Shown: in pieces, positions 23,481 through 36,734 of the stretch
Layout of the letters: each line of letters opens with the position of its first letter
Position numbering within the stretch: the first letter of the stretch is position 1
Source: Glebionis coronaria
Taxonomy: Eukaryota > Streptophyta > Magnoliopsida > Asterales > Asteraceae
Assembly: GCA_025667525.1 (NCBI GenBank)
Contig: CM046881.1
Location: 24,129,580-24,193,579 of the forward strand
Direction: 5' to 3'
DNA length: 64,000 nucleotides
Notes under the pieces: generated by a model
Database searches by the model: none
Told to the model about the DNA's origin: nothing
What the model saw: the letters and a program-made list of their open reading frames with translations, nothing else
Made by a program: the position numbers and the translations under genes

Positions 23481-26400
23481 TGTGACAATCCGTCAATTTA
23501 TGGTTGATATTTTATTCTCAATATTATTTAAAAACAATTTACAATATGAACTCACATATTCTTGGGAAGAAATTTGGATTTACGTCTTGGAGTAGCATCA
23601 AATACGTCTAAACCGGAGGATTCAACGTTACGTGCTTACGTTTACATACACCGTCTTTGGTGACAGTCCGACATTTCAGAAAATAAGTTTATCTGAAAAT
23701 ATTATTTTGGAGTTTTAAATTTGTGTTGGTTCATAAACTCACAAATTTACGAGAAGAAATTAGGACTTACGATTTTATTTTAACGACCTTTACGACTAAA
23801 CCGGAAACCTTAGGATTACGTATTTACGTTTTCGAACTCCGTTTTTGATGAAACAATTTTTATTGGATTCGTTTTATGACGTTGATTCATAATTTATAAA
23901 AACGTTTTTCGTAAAACGACCCGAGGGCACGCAAATCGAGGAAAATAGAATCGAGGAGTACCCGTAAATAAATGGGATGAGACAAGTGGGACACTTGTCC
24001 CACCCCACTTACAAAACCGGCCAAGTTAACTAGCCACACCACTTAGGTGTCAAGATATCTCACAAAGACTAACACTTGTCCTAAGTAGCTTACATCTTAA
24101 GCCTTACCAACAACAAAACCATCAAACCCTTTTCATTCCACCATTTCACCATGCAAACAACTACACAAACTCTCTCTCTCTAGCTTGGTTATGCCGTCCC
24201 ATTCTTCTCCCTAAATCACCATCACTTGACAAAAATCTAACCATAAACATATGTTATAATTAACATATGTTAATCTCCATCCAAAAAGATGAAGATTGGT
24301 GTAAGTTATAACATCAAAGGAGGAGTTTCCATGGAGTATTAGGGCTGATTTTCCACAAGAAGTTCATGGAGCATGGTGGTCTTGAAGATGGTCATGGTTG
24401 TCTACAAGTTTCTCTATCAAAAACCATGTCAAAATCATAACCTATATCAACTTGGTGGTATAAAGATTGTCCTCCTCAACTTCTTGTTATTTTTGTTTAT
24501 GTAATCATGTATTTATTTCCTATTGTATGTATTTATGATGATTATATGATGATAAAAATGTTATGTGGGGATTTGTTGTTGATAATCATGGATAAAAAGG
24601 TGAAAAAAACCATAAGAAACAAGGTTAAAATCATGCTTAATTTACATGGCTGTATAAAACAGTAAAGAAGTAAGTCATAAACTGATAAAATGATGAAGTG
24701 GAATAGATTTACAGTAAGCTATGGGTCTTGTACACATGTGAGAGTTGGCCATGCAATGGAATCAAAATAATGAGTGAGATATGATCAAAACAAGTTTAGG
24801 GTATAAATCTGAAGTTACTGTTTTGGACGATTTTTAGAAAATATTTAGAAGATGATTCAACAGTAGCTATAAAAGAGTTAATTGTAGCACATATCATGTA
24901 GTTTATGTGATAAAAATATGAGCTTCTATCTCCATATAGGACTCAAGATATGGCAGTTTTGGTAAAGATGAAGTTAAAAATCAGATTTTTGGAAATTAAA
25001 GAATAATACTATTATATAAGCACTCACATTTTAATATATAAAATGTAAAATAAAAACCCACTAACTTATAAAACTTATTTATATAAATATATAAAAGGTG
25101 TAATAAGTGTATAAATGATAAAAATGGAAACTTGTTAAGTTTTATAAGTTATAAAACTATAAATATGATTTTTACGACTTCTTCGGCTATTGCCGTAGAA
25201 TTAACGTTTTTGTTAAATAAAACTTAGATGGTTGGACCCGTCTAATGAAAACTTTATAAAACTTATATACTGATATATAGACATGTATAACAAGTAAAAA
25301 CCGATAAAACCCGAACTTTAGGGCATACGGACATTAACAAGTTAAATAAACATATTGGACTAATAAATGGACTAAATAGGATAAAAACTTGTAAAAAGAA
25401 CTTATTGGGCTTAAACCCATTAGGGCCCAACTTGAAAGTTTAAATACTGATAATATAAGTGTTAAAAGGATTAATAAGAGTTAAAGAACTTATAATAAGT
25501 TGATTGGACTTAAAACACGTAAAAAGGCAAAACTAGTATGAACGTTATCGACACATAACTCAAAAATGAGTAAATGAGGATATGTAAACCCACTTGATCA
25601 TCATATATATATAATCATCATATGTATACATAATTGATATTTTTATAAAGTCATTGGACATGAGTCTAAGACCGAGTATTATTTGTCTAGGTTTCCGTGA
25701 TTGAAGCACGTACCGTACGTCCGAATTGCCGATAACCCGCCTTCCCACATCAACGTGAGTTCATAGCCTCGCACTCTTTTAAATGTTTTATAAATGCTTT
25801 ATAAACCCGCGAGGGAGATAACATGTTAGTTTTTATAAGAATTTGGACACCATTTGTCCCGATTGTTTGTTTATTGATTTTGGACCCGAATGATTGAATG
25901 ACCCGATTGTATGACCCGATAAATGATTAAAGGACCCGATAGATGAAATTAAATGGATTATTAAAGTTAGGTTATGTCACTAAAAGTCCCATTAGCATGA
26001 ATTGTGAACTACCGGGAGTTGGTAGACGCTTATGCATTTAATAGTACTATTTGGGGACGATCACCCCAGTTCGCGCCTTGACGGTTGATCCCCGTCGTGC
26101 CACATTGATTGGTAAGCGAATTTATGTATGAGAAGATTTCAATAGCGTGACCTTTGTGACGACACGCTACTTTAGATGGGCAAAATTTGTATCGGGTTAG
26201 CTACCCGTTTTGGTTTTAGTAAGGTAACAATGTCATGCGGCTTATAATAATCCAAATCACCAAAATATTACTGGACGCTCCGAATTACGATGTATTGCCT
26301 GACTAGCAATACTGGGTCATACTATTGATATTATGTTGGTATTTTGGTTTTCATAACCATATTCATATAACGGTTTTTATTTGATTTTATACAACGTCAT

Positions 26401-26908
26401 AAGACGTATTGTATGATGTTTTTACGACATTGGCTCGTATATTGATTTTATGGCAAATGCCTATATTATGATTTTCGATAAGGATTTGTATAAAATGATT
26501 TTGGCTATTTTACGGCCTATTACAATGATTTGTACGTATTGATTTTTGGTACTAATTTTATACCAAAATTATATTGATGAAAATTATTAAACTCTATGAA
26601 TCCACTCGGCGTTATCGCTGACCTTTTCTTTTAACATGTTTTATCTCAGGTACTTGAAGGTAATTCTCGGGAAGACGACAAGAATTCATGGCCCGCACCT
26701 AAACTATATTTTCCATTCAAATACTTTGTAAAACTTTGTATGAAATATAATGACTTGGGACCGATGTAACTTTGATGTTATGAATGGAAATGATTTATTA
26801 ATGAACGACGCGATTTTTATGCGTTGTCTATGATGTGAGTAATGTGCTATCCCGTAACACCAACTAGTCTTCCGCTGTATTGAGTTGTATAAATTTGGGG
26901 GTGTTACA
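23481..26908 (+). repeat. 3' LTR of Tek-1
   Basis: Same length as the 5' LTR and nearly identical; ends at 26908 and is followed by the second ATACC. Element B coding sequence resumes at 26914 in frame. Confidence 0.95.
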
Positions 26909-26913
26909 ATACC

Positions 26914-28060
26914 AATTGTGGAACCCGAGATTCCAAGGCCGTTGCCTAATGTCCAACCCACACCACCCTTACCCTACCCTTCGAGACGAAATAAAGAGAA
27001 ATTGCAAGAACGTAACAAACAACAAATCGAGCTTTTTATAAAAATGTTTCAACAAGTGCATTTTGATGTGAGTTTAGCCGACGCGTTGTTATACATGCCT
27101 CGTTTCGCTTCCACTTTTAAAAGTATGATGAGCGATAAGGAAAAGCTTTCAAAGCTTGCTAATTGTTCTTCGGTTTATCTTAACCGCATAACGGAAAAAG
27201 TTGGTGACCCCGGAAAGTTTCTCATTCCTTGTGACATACAAGATATGAAAGAATGCCTCGCCTTGGCCGATATTGGTGCGATCATTAATTTGATGCCATT
27301 TTCCATTTGGAAATCGCTTTTGCTTCCGGCTCTTATTCCTTCGAACATGTCTATCGAGATGGCCGATCATTCTATGATTTTAGCATGTGGAGTAGCCGAA
27401 GATGTTTTCGTGAAAGTGGGGAAGTTCTACTATCCCGTTGATTTTATAGTAGTTGACATCCCCGCGGATCCTCAAGTTCCTCTAATTCTAGGTCGTTCAT
27501 TTTTAGACACATCGAGATCGCTTATCGACGTTCATGCAAGAACTAACACTTTAAGATTCAACGAAGAGGAACTTGTTATAAACGCTACTCAAAACTCGAA
27601 ACCTTCTCATGTTTATGCAATCGCTACCATCAATCACATTGACATCGTTGATGTGGTTAGCGATGAGTTTTCACAAGAAGTGTTAGGTTTTTCTGATAGC
27701 TCGTCAAGTGGCAATCCCACTATTTTGGATCCGATTCTTGCTAATTCTACACCAAATCTCACTCCATTCCAAGGAGGCGATCTGACTTCAAATGAAATCG
27801 ACAATGAAGATGAGGTGTTGATTAGTGATGATACTTCTATTCCACCATTTCTTCCGCCGATGGAAGTTATGAGTGTTGAACCAAAATCTTCAATCGAGGA
27901 ACCACCTATCCTTGAATTGAAAGATCTTCCTTCTCACCTTGAATACGCATTCTTGGAAGGTGATGACAAGTTACCAGTTATTATTGCAAGAGGTCTTGCT
28001 AGTGATGAAAAAACCAAGCTCTTGAAAGTTCTTAAAGCTCATAAAGGGGCAATTGCGTAG
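26914..28060 (+). pseudogene. pol: Element B protease and linker to reverse transcriptase
   Basis: Continues B's reading frame across the Tek-1 insertion. Proline-rich PLPYPSRR, then the aspartic protease with Asp codon at 27269-27271. The active-site string is DIGAIIN where A has DLGASIN, so the residue after Ala is Ile rather than Ser. The second-strand motif PLILGRSFLD is present. The acidic linker contains EPPILELKDLP. The frame ends at TAG 28058-28060, where element A encodes Trp (GAIAW), so it is a nonsense mutation. A further single-base deletion near 28090 shifts the next part. Confidence 0.86.
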
Positions 28061-28554
28061 AAAATTTCCGACATTAAGGGTATTGACCCAAATTTTGTAC
28101 TCACAAGATTTTAATACAGGAGGACTACAAGCCCGCAATTCAAAGTCAAAGAAGGGTGAATCCCAAATTTCACGATGTCATTAAAAAGGAAGTGTTGAAA
28201 CTCCTTGACGCGGGAATGATTTATCCTATCTCCGATAGCCCATGGGTGAGCCCAATCCATTGTGTCCCTAAAAAGGGAGGAATGACCGTTGTACCTAATG
28301 AAAACAACGAGTTAATTCCCACTCGTGTTGTGACCGGTTGGAGGGTGTGTATTGACTACCGAAAGTTAAATGACGCCACTCGTAAAGACCACTTTCCTTT
28401 GCCCTTCATGGATCAAATGTTGGAGCGACTCGCGGGAAATGAATTCTATTGATTTTTAGATGGTTTTCCCGGTTAGTTTTAAATCCCTATCGACCCTCGT
28501 GATCAAGAGAAGACTACTTATACGTGTCCTTATGAAACGTTCGCTTATCGTAGG
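28061..28554 (+). pseudogene. pol: Element B N-terminal reverse transcriptase
   Basis: Open mainly at 28156-28452. It carries YPISDSPWVSPIHCVP, VVTGWRVCIDYRKLN and LPFMDQMLERLAG, the fingers and palm start of Athila reverse transcriptase. TGC to TGA at 28450-28452 stops it before FLDGF. Within the next 40 bases two more stops replace the Tyr and Gln codons seen in element A (YFQI motif). Three clustered stops indicate long-standing loss of function. Confidence 0.84.
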
Positions 28555-30240
28555 ATGCCTTTCGGACTTTGTAATGCACCGGGTACGTTTCAACGGTGTA
28601 TGATGGCGATTTTTCACGATATGATCGAGAAGTCGATGGAAGTGTTTATGGATGACTTCTCGGTGTTTGACAATTCGTTCACGTCGTGTTTATCTAATCT
28701 CGAGCAAATGTTAAAACGTTGTGAAGAAACCAATCTTGTGCTTAATTGGGAAAAATATCATTTTATGTGTAAACAAGGAATCATCTTAGGACATAAGGTG
28801 TCGAAAGCGGGGATTGAGGTCGATAAAGCTAAGGTAGACGTCATCGCCAAGTTACCTCATCCCAAAACCGTTAAGGGAGTTAGGAGTTTCCTAGGCCACG
28901 CGGGCTTTTTTCGTCGTTTCATCAAGGAATTTTCGAAAATCTCTCGACCTATGACACACCTTCTCGAGAAGGATGCTCCTTTTAATTTCAATGAGGATTG
29001 TGTTAGAGCTTTCGAAACTCTCAAAAGGAAACTTACCGAAGCTCCCATTCTTGTTGCTCCTAATTGGGAATTACCCTTTGAAATCATGTGCGATGCAAGT
29101 GATTATGCTATAGGGGCCGTCTTAGGGCAACGTTATGACAAGCATTTCCGTCCTATCCACTATGCTAGTAAGACGATGACCGAGGCTCAATTAAAGTACA
29201 CCACAACGGAAAAGGAATTCCTTGCCGTGGTTTATGCTTTTGAGAAATTCCGACCTTATCTCGTCTTAACTAGAAGCATCGTGTATACCGACCATTCGAC
29301 TATCAAGTATCTCTTATCTAAGCAAGATGCTAAGCCGAGATTGCTTCGTTGGATGCTCCTCCTCCAAGAATTTGATGTCACCGTGCTTGACAAAAAAGGA
29401 GCCGAGAATCTAGCGGACGATCATCTCTCTCGTCTAGAAGATCCTCACAAAGATGTTTTCGAGAACAAGGAAATCACCGAAACATTTCCTCTCGAGACTC
29501 TCGGTGTAGTGAATTCTAAAGATACCACCCCATGGTTTGCCGACATTGCAAATTACCATGCGGGCAATTTCATAATCAAGGGTATGACGACACAACAAAA
29601 GCAAAAATTCTTTCGCGACGTCAAGTTCTATTTTTGGGACGACCCTTATCTCTTTCGGGTTTGTGTGGATCAACTCGTTCGACGTTGTGTTTTTGGTGCC
29701 GAAGTTTCTAATATCCTTAGAGCTTGTCACGAGGGACCCACGGGTGGTCACCACGGTGCTAATCTCACGGCTAAGAAAGTGTTCGATGCCGGCTTCTTTT
29801 GGCCTTCTATTTATCGTGATGCACACGCACTTGTAAAATCGTGTGATTCGTGTCAACGTCAAGTAAAATCGTCTCAACGTGATGAAATGCCGCAAAACAT
29901 AATTCAAGTGTGTGAGATTTTCGACATATGGGGAATAGAGTTTATGGGGCCGTTCCCATCGTCTCATGGCAACAAATATATCCTCGTCGCGGTGGACTAC
30001 CTTTCTAAGTGGGTGGAAGCTAAGGCTTTGCCTACTAATGATGCTCGTGTGGTAGTGAAGTTTTTGAAGCAACTATTCTCTCGGTTCGGAACCCCTCGTG
30101 CTATTATAAGCGATCGTGGAACCCATTTTTGTAATGACCAATTCGAGAAGGTCTTAAAAATTTTGGAGTTACTCATCGTCTTTCTACGGCTTATCACCCG
30201 CAAACGAGTGGGCAAGTCGAGGTTTCGAACCGAGCTTTGA
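28555..30240 (+). pseudogene. pol: Element B reverse transcriptase palm, RNase H and integrase
   Basis: Longest open stretch of B (561 codons). It starts at [14 protein letters not shown], with catalytic MDD at 28648-28656, the connection, RNase H ([24 protein letters not shown] intact), the integrase HHCC domain and the core with IISDRGTHF. The first catalytic Asp of the DDE triad is Glu here (GAG at 29938-29940; Asp in element A). A frameshift near 30160 leaves the last residues out of frame, so the triad Glu is in another frame. Without the upstream frame there is no translation start. Non-functional. Confidence 0.85.
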
Positions 30241-30818
30241 AGAGGATTTTAGAAAGGTCGATTGGAGAAAACTGTGCTTCATGGTCCGACAAACTCGATG
30301 ACGCTTTATGGGCCTTTAGGACCGCTTATAAGACACTTATCGGTTGCACTCCTTATAAGTTAGTCTATGGGAAGAATTGTCATTTGCCCATTGAATTGGA
30401 GCACAAGGCATATTGGGCCCTTAAGCATGCAAAGTTTGACTTGAAGACCGCGGGAGATCACCGGAAAATACAATTGAATGAATTAGATGAATTAAGAGAC
30501 AATGCTTATGAAGATTCACTAATTTTTAAAGAAAAGACTAAAAAGTTTCATGATTCAAAGATTAAAAACCGGGTTTTTAACGTTGGTGATCAAGTGTTAC
30601 TTTTTAACTCTCGACTTAAGATATTTTCCGGGAAATTGAAATCTCGTTGGTCGGGTCCGTTCACCATTACACAAGTGTTTCCTTATGGAACCATCGAGCT
30701 AGCTCAAGATGATGGTCCTAACTTCAAGGTGAATGGAAATAGGCTTAAGCACTACTTTCGTGGGGAAATTCCTTCAATGGTTGCCCTCGGCCAAGTCACC
30801 TTCCCCAATGATAATTAG
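30162..30818 (+). pseudogene. pol: Element B integrase C-terminal half
   Basis: Continues after the frameshift: the GQVEV-type segment, [35 protein letters not shown], then the C-terminal GKLKSRWSGPFTI and GTIELAQDDGPNFKVNG motifs, ending in TAG at 30816-30818. This part has no internal stop and shows the natural C-terminus that element A shares. Confidence 0.84.
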
Positions 30819-30830
30819 CATTGAGGGGAT

Positions 30831-30887
30831 CGAGTCGAGCTCATGACTCGGTAATCAAAAACGAGGTGCCTCGTGGGGGAGATCCCA
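30831..30887 (+). promoter_or_regulatory. Post-stop stem-loop cluster in element B
   Basis: CGAGTC/GACTCG (30831-30850), CGAGG/CCTCG (30862-30873) and TGGG/CCCA (30874-30887), in the same order and spacing as in element A, starting 13 nt after the stop. Confidence 0.5.
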
Positions 30888-32947
30888 TGCTTATCCTTTT
30901 ATGCTTACTATTCACTAATAAGGGGACTTGTACCCTTCCAACTTGTTGTCTCATGGTTGTTTGTGATTGTGTTATCTAGATCATCATCATCATCTACGAT
31001 TGAAGACTCTCGTGTTCGTTTACGTGAGCCTCCATCGTTTGCTTGAAGAAGTTTTTCATGAATCCATGACACATCCTTTATTGTTCTAACAATTATCTTT
31101 TAGCACACTTAATAAACGGCTTTAGATATATTGTTGATCACCCTTTCCATGCTAGATCCTAAGCATTCGATTCTTCGTTTCTAGTATGGGGGTGCTCCAC
31201 CTTTAGACTCGATACATTGAGGACAATGTTTACTTTTAGTATGGGGGGTGAATAGGTACTTGCTTTGCTACGCCCTCACGTGCTCCAATTTTCAAAGTTT
31301 TGTTTTTGTTGCTAATAAGGCTAAAAATGGCCAAATTTTAAAATTTTTCTTAGTTTTCATAAGTGTTTTTGAGACACGAATGTATATTTTCCGTTGGGTA
31401 GAATAAGAGATAATTTTTGACTTGATGGGCATTTGGAGCCATTTACATTCCTTAACCCGCTCAATTCAAGTTTTGCTAGACTTTTATATAGGGAGCTTTA
31501 AAACGCGAAAGTCTTAACTCATTCGGGTTAAGAACAAGAACTTTTCTCAAGTTCCTATAATTGATCCTAGAAAGTCACTTATCAAGGGAACTATAAAATG
31601 CATTCTCTAATCTTGAAAAAGTCCAAGAAAGTGCAAGATCCTATAGGTGGCTTGAAAACCCAAAACTTTGATTTGATATAGTCTTAATGAAAGCTAATCC
31701 AAATTTGGCTTAATTTTGACTTGCATGGCTAAGTATTCACGAGTCTCTTTAATTAGAGGTCTTTATATAGTGAAGAGCGAGAAATGATAGAGTTAGACAA
31801 GTGATCATGCTAAACGTAGAACATGAAAATGTTCTTTCAAAAACTCATATGTTTTTAATTGTGCCTTTTTTTCCCATAAGATCAATGCATTAGGAATAAT
31901 CATAATTGCAATAAGTAAGGTCGTACGATTTGAAAGGTTACTTAGCCTCTAGCGCAAGATCGTTTAAAAGTTGCTCGGGGTTGAATAGAGTTCATAGCCA
32001 AGGCATAACTTATTGAAACGGGACGCGAAGATTGGTGAAGATCCAAAAAGGCCCTAACAAGGCATGAGGAGATCTATTTTTGCTAAAGATCCAAGATGAT
32101 GTGAAGTATCATTATTCCTAAATCAATATGAAGGATCGAGACACACGACGAAAAGCAATTACTCCCCTAAAGATCATGGAGAAAGTCTATCCGAAAAGAC
32201 CCTTACAAGGTATGAGGATAAATATATCCAAGTCCGAAAAGGAGGCGGATCGTTGTATATCAAAATCCAAAGTAAAAATTGAAGAAAAATGATGAAGTCG
32301 TGTTCCAAATATGAAGAATCTCTCAAAAACGTCAAGTGAAAAATTCCAAATATATGAAGAGAAGACCATAATTTCAAGAACGTCTTCCCAAGATTTGAAG
32401 TATGAAGTACATGCCAAATATCGGTCCGAGAAAGGTCTCAAATCGTGAAACGAGTTATGCAAAGATATGAACTTAAGGAGATACACGAGAAGCCGTTTTA
32501 AAAGATTTTGTCCTTCGGCTAACTATCGATTAAATCGTGCTACTTTGCTTTCGGACTAATAACTACTCAAATAAGTCAATATGAATCACTTGCGATCCAT
32601 GACAAATAGTTAAAAAATGCTAGTAACCCATTTCCTTTTATAATAACTAGGATAGCGGGGAGAAAAAGTATTACACAATTTGGACGTATGAGTAGTGTTA
32701 GCATTGTGACTTGTACCAACAATGATCTCGTTTTTGCAATTAGCATGGAATGTATAACAATCAAGGATGACGAAGTTTACTCTAAGGGGCATTTACTTGT
32801 TTCAATTCTTTGACCCTAAAAGTCACTTTCGTGATGAAAATCATACATTATGTCTTTGCACATCTTCGTAGTATGTTGAAAGTCTTTTACTCTTCAATAA
32901 AGGTTAATAAAATTGAACTTTGGTGATGCTTAGATACTTTATTCTAG

Positions 32948-32970
32948 CATTGCGTGAGGGCACGGCAATG
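32948..32970 (+). promoter_or_regulatory. Pre-PPT hairpin of element B
   Basis: CATTGC/GCAATG outer helix, GTG/CAC inner helix, AGGG loop, one bulged G; the same sequence as element A's hairpin, 16 nt before the LTR. Confidence 0.55.
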
Positions 32971-32986
32971 GCTTAGTATGGGGGAG

Positions 32987-35900
32987 TGATGAGATGGCAT
33001 TTATACATGATCTCATCGTTCTTTTCGGGCTTCAAAATGCATAAAAATGTCATAAAATACCATATATATGCTTGTGTTTGTTTACTTGTGTATTTTAGGT
33101 ATGGATATTGTGAAAAATACAAAAGATCACAAGAAACAAGGAAAAACAGACACGAGAAACGAAGCCGTACAAAGAACCGGGCCCTAATTTATGATTTATC
33201 CAACATTTATCCTTGAAGACTTGAAGACATGCAAGATTGATCCTCATTGAATGAATAAATGACACTTAAAACCCTTGTATATTCATAATTACAAGTTTGG
33301 TCCCTTAAGTTTGTCAAAATTACACAAATGGTCCTTCAACTTTGAAGAAATGGCAAGTTTAGTCCCTCAACAATTCTAAATTGTCAATTATGGTCCCTCA
33401 TGGAGTTTAAGTTGCATTGAAGACCTTTGAAAATTAACAATGTCCAAGATCAGCCCTTGAATTATCTCAAAATGGCAAAAACAATCCTTTTAAACCTTGT
33501 TGGAAAGTTTTGTGCCAAAAATGCAAAGTTGGCAAAGTTATTTACAAGGGAAATGAAGTTTCAAGGCTGAAAAACGTGTTTTACCTATTTCACCAACGAA
33601 CAAGGGCTAAAACTGTGCAATTGAAACATTTAAACCAAAAATGCGCCAAACACACAACTTTCCCCCAATTTCGGATCAAACACATCACTGTTTACCTTTT
33701 TCACCACCCAGATTTTACACCACTTAAACTTAGGGTAATTTTCAATTACCTTTACACACACTTGATTCACATGTGCAGAAACACATCCCAACCTTAAAAC
33801 CCTTAATCCCACTGACTATGGACCCCACCCCCAATTCCCGTTTAACCAATCACATGACAACTTCACCTCCAAGTTATCTGACGTGTCCAAATCAACAGCT
33901 AAGAATCCTTGCTTCATTCCAAAGCTAAAATGAACATCCAAGATCACTTTGGACAGCTCACACCAAGAAAACGTCTAGAAGGCTCAAGGATAGAATAGGA
34001 ATTTCACTTCTAGGATTTGTGAATAGTGCTAGCCTTGGCATTTACCTATAAATAGACTCCTCAACCTGTGAGAGAGCTTTTGTTCTAGTTTTAGGCTATT
34101 AATCTTTGTAATTCCTTTTTAAATTAATAAAAGTTGATTTTTTGAATTTTGAAATCTCTTTGATATTTGTTAAAATTTGGTATTGGAATAGCCTGATTCT
34201 GAGTTCCATAATCTTGTTTGAAGGTTTTTGAGGCAAGGTTTTAAGTGATAAAGCTTGTGCTTCAAAAATCAGAAAGTCTTGTTTATTTTGATCTCACTTG
34301 TTGGTTTGTTCATCTTAGCAGCATTGGAAGCTGGTACTTAATTTGCTAGTACCTAAGCTCAAACAATCCAGGGCCTGGATGTAGGTCTTGGAGGTTTGCA
34401 CCTTCTTCCATTTTCAATATCTCTCTTATTTTTCTGATTTTGGTGATTATTTCATGATTATTGGTGAATCTGTGATTTGATGGTTGATTATTGTTCATTT
34501 GGAGTTGTTTGATGTTTATGAGGTTTTGTTAGTTTGATTTGTGGGTTAGAACTGAATAATCCTTTGAAAAATTATGAAAACAGGTTTTTAAGGGGTGTTT
34601 GGGTCAACTGCATAAGTTGGATTTGTGGTGTTTTGAGTGGTTGTTTATTGTTTCTATCTGTTGGTACATGCTTATCTGATATACTTGGTTATATTGCTGC
34701 AATATTTGTGGCTTGAAACACCTTGATTCTTAATAAGGGTATAGAATCTTGTTTACTTGGTAAAATTGGCTAGGATTTTGAGGACACCTAGATCTAAGCT
34801 TAGGCTAGGGCTAACAAGTGCTAAACCTTAGTTAATTACACCAGGAGAAGAGATTTGAGTGCTTGAATTTGGGTCTGTGGTCAAATAGATCAGCAAATAG
34901 GTTTCTACATATGCACCTTGTTCATCAGTAACATTCATCTGCTTTGATCTTGTTATTTACTTTGATTCGGTGTTTGATATAAGTTTATTTGTGCTTATTC
35001 ATAGTTTATATAGCTTGTGTATGCATCCTGTTGAGTTTGGTTGGCTTATTCAGGCTTAATCTGCTTATTTGTGCATTACTGCTTATTTTCCATGTCTGTG
35101 CATGATCTGGTGACTGTTTGATTGATTCTGGCTTATTGTGTGAACAAAATTTTGGATTTTCTTGTTGCTATTGACTCCTTGTGATTCACTGATCACAAGG
35201 GTGCCCTTGTTTCCAATTGAAACCAACTACATCTCTCTAAAAAGCTTGGTCAAATAGTCAAAGCAGTGGGAACCAGTTCCTACTGAAAGTTGCCACTGCT
35301 AGTGTTAACTGGGTTTCAGCTTATCAATAAGCTATAATAGCTTATTTTAACCAGCAACAACTTGGATTTTGTAATAGGTGCTCATTATTTTCCCCATTTG
35401 TTCATACTGGAGCATTTGGTGGGTTGACTTAAGGGTTTGAGTAGAAAACCAACTTAATTGACTTTTTCATAAGTGCTTATTGGCTTATTCTGGCTTATTG
35501 GCTTTGCTTATTGGAATTTTGTTGATTGTTTTGGCTTATTGAGTTCATTTGTGACATTTTGCAAGTTGAATCAAGTCCTGAGGTGCCTTATTTCTCAAAA
35601 ACGACTATTTTGTCTTTTAGTGAAATATTACTTTGCTTATTTGTGGCTTATTGAGTGTGCTTTTTCAAAATTTCTTTTTACAGATCTCTTAAGCATCCCA
35701 AAAGAAGGTTGTGTGTCAAATTAGAGCTTATGGCATTAGCTTATTGCTTAATGGGCTAAAAAGCCCAATAAGGATAAGTTGTTTGCATAATAAGCTGTGA
35801 TAAGCTCACTTTCAGCTTTTGGGCCTTTAGAGTTTTGTGTTTAGAATCAAATTTTGAGTCAGATAGGGCTTTTCCATGTCAATTGGGCCAAGTTTGACTT

Positions 35901-36734
35901 TTTGGGCTAAAAAGCCCATTTAAGTTGACTGTTTTTGGTTTTGGCCCATTTGAGGGCCCAATAGGGGTATTCTGGTCATTACACTTTGATTTTCTATTTA
36001 TTTAGGTTAAAATAAACTAGTTTGCAAGTTTTTAGAATTTTTTATAATTTTTGGATTTTTAATATTATTTTATTATTATTTTTCAAATTTCTCATTTTTC
36101 AACTTTTTACATTTTTCTTAGATTAAATACATTAAAATAGGAATTTTGCAACTTTTAGAATAATTTTATCACTTTTAGATTAATTTTTATAATTATTTTA
36201 AGTTTTAATAGTTTTTAAATCATTTTAAATAGTTTTTCTTAGTTTAAAAATTTCTAAAAATAGTTTTTAATCTTTTTAGGTCATTTTAGAGGTTTACCAA
36301 TTGAAAAAACTTTATTTGGGCTTTATGATAATTTATTTGATTTTTAGGGCTACAATTAGCATTTAAAAGTTGAATATTTAATTATTTAAAAGGTTTGAAA
36401 AAGTTTTGATCATTGGTAAACTCTTAGTTTATTTATTTTGATTTTTGGTAAATTTTTGGTAATTTTTAGAATTAATTTTTATTTTTGTAGTTTTTACGGT
36501 TTTACGTTTTGTCGTCGTAGTATTAATTTCACGTCTTCGCCATCTTCTTTTCTCATCCCCTTCTAAACCAATTATTAATCACAAACATTTAACAAGTTTT
36601 TCACACACATATACCTCCTTGGGAAACGAGCTTTCTTATCATAAGGGTCATTAGTGCTTGATTTTCCTAAATCAACACTTAATACTTACCGCTTTTATGC
36701 ACCTTTTCCTAAAGGTCGTAATTTACCACAATCA
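32987..36734 (+). repeat. 3' LTR of element B (about 3748 bp)
   Basis: Begins TGATGAGATGGC after a TTAGTATGGGGGAG polypurine tract and ends ...CCACAATCA, where the tandem repeat starts. The end is set by alignment with A's LTR and by the sequence change, so it may be off by a few bases. TATA box at 34047-34054. U3 has GGTCCCT-type degenerate repeats (about 33280-33490). Downstream of the TATA box is a GCTTATT array (about 34985-35830). AT-rich toward the end. Confidence 0.78.
34047..34054 (+). promoter_or_regulatory. TATA box in element B LTR
   Basis: CCTATAAATAG context about 1.06 kb into the LTR, matching the CCTATAAATAC box of the E LTRs in form and position relative to the motif arrays. 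Confidence 0.5.

Larger units (their letters stand above)
14618..26908 (+). mobile_element. Tek-1: complete Tekay-type chromovirus element with dead interior
   Basis: Two direct LTRs, 14618-18045 and 23481-26908, each 3428 bp, beginning TGTGACAATCC and ending GGGGGTGTTACA. The 5-bp target duplication ATACC is at 14613-14617 and 26909-26913. The PBS matches initiator-Met tRNA (18049-18060); a purine tract precedes the 3' LTR. By eye the LTRs differ at only about five positions, which at the often used rate of 1.3e-8 per site per year would mean roughly 50-60 thousand years. The 5.4 kb interior has recognisable chromovirus gag, RT, integrase and chromodomain traces but no long frame, so the element is non-autonomous. 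Confidence 0.95.
30819..32986 (+). other. Element B 3' noncoding region
   Basis: About 2.2 kb without a credible gene. Contains the post-stop stems (30831-30887), a GGTG/CACC hairpin on a purine tract (31191-31201), the ACATTG-AGGA-CAATGT hairpin (31214-31229) followed by an AGTATGGGG tract, a pre-PPT hairpin (32948-32970) and the polypurine tract (about 32972-32986). The stretch 31450-31600 is closely similar to 54840-54990 of E (shared TTTATATAGGGAGCT and AAAACGCGAAAGTCTTAAC), and 32140-32460 matches the E tail near 55440-55760. Confidence 0.72.
13817..36734 (+). mobile_element. Element B: Athila-like retrotransposon, split by Tek-1, 5' end outside window
   Basis: Visible parts are 13817-14617 (gag end and linker) and 26909-36734 (protease, polymerase, noncoding region, 3' LTR 32987-36734). 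Removing Tek-1 and one copy of the 5-bp duplication restores a single reading frame across the site, so both parts are one element. The left end at 13817 is where element A inserted; B's 5' LTR and gag N-terminus must lie left of A, outside the window. Coding sequence is broken by several stops and frameshifts. The right end abuts the 690-bp tandem repeat, which is therefore B's target. Confidence 0.87.
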
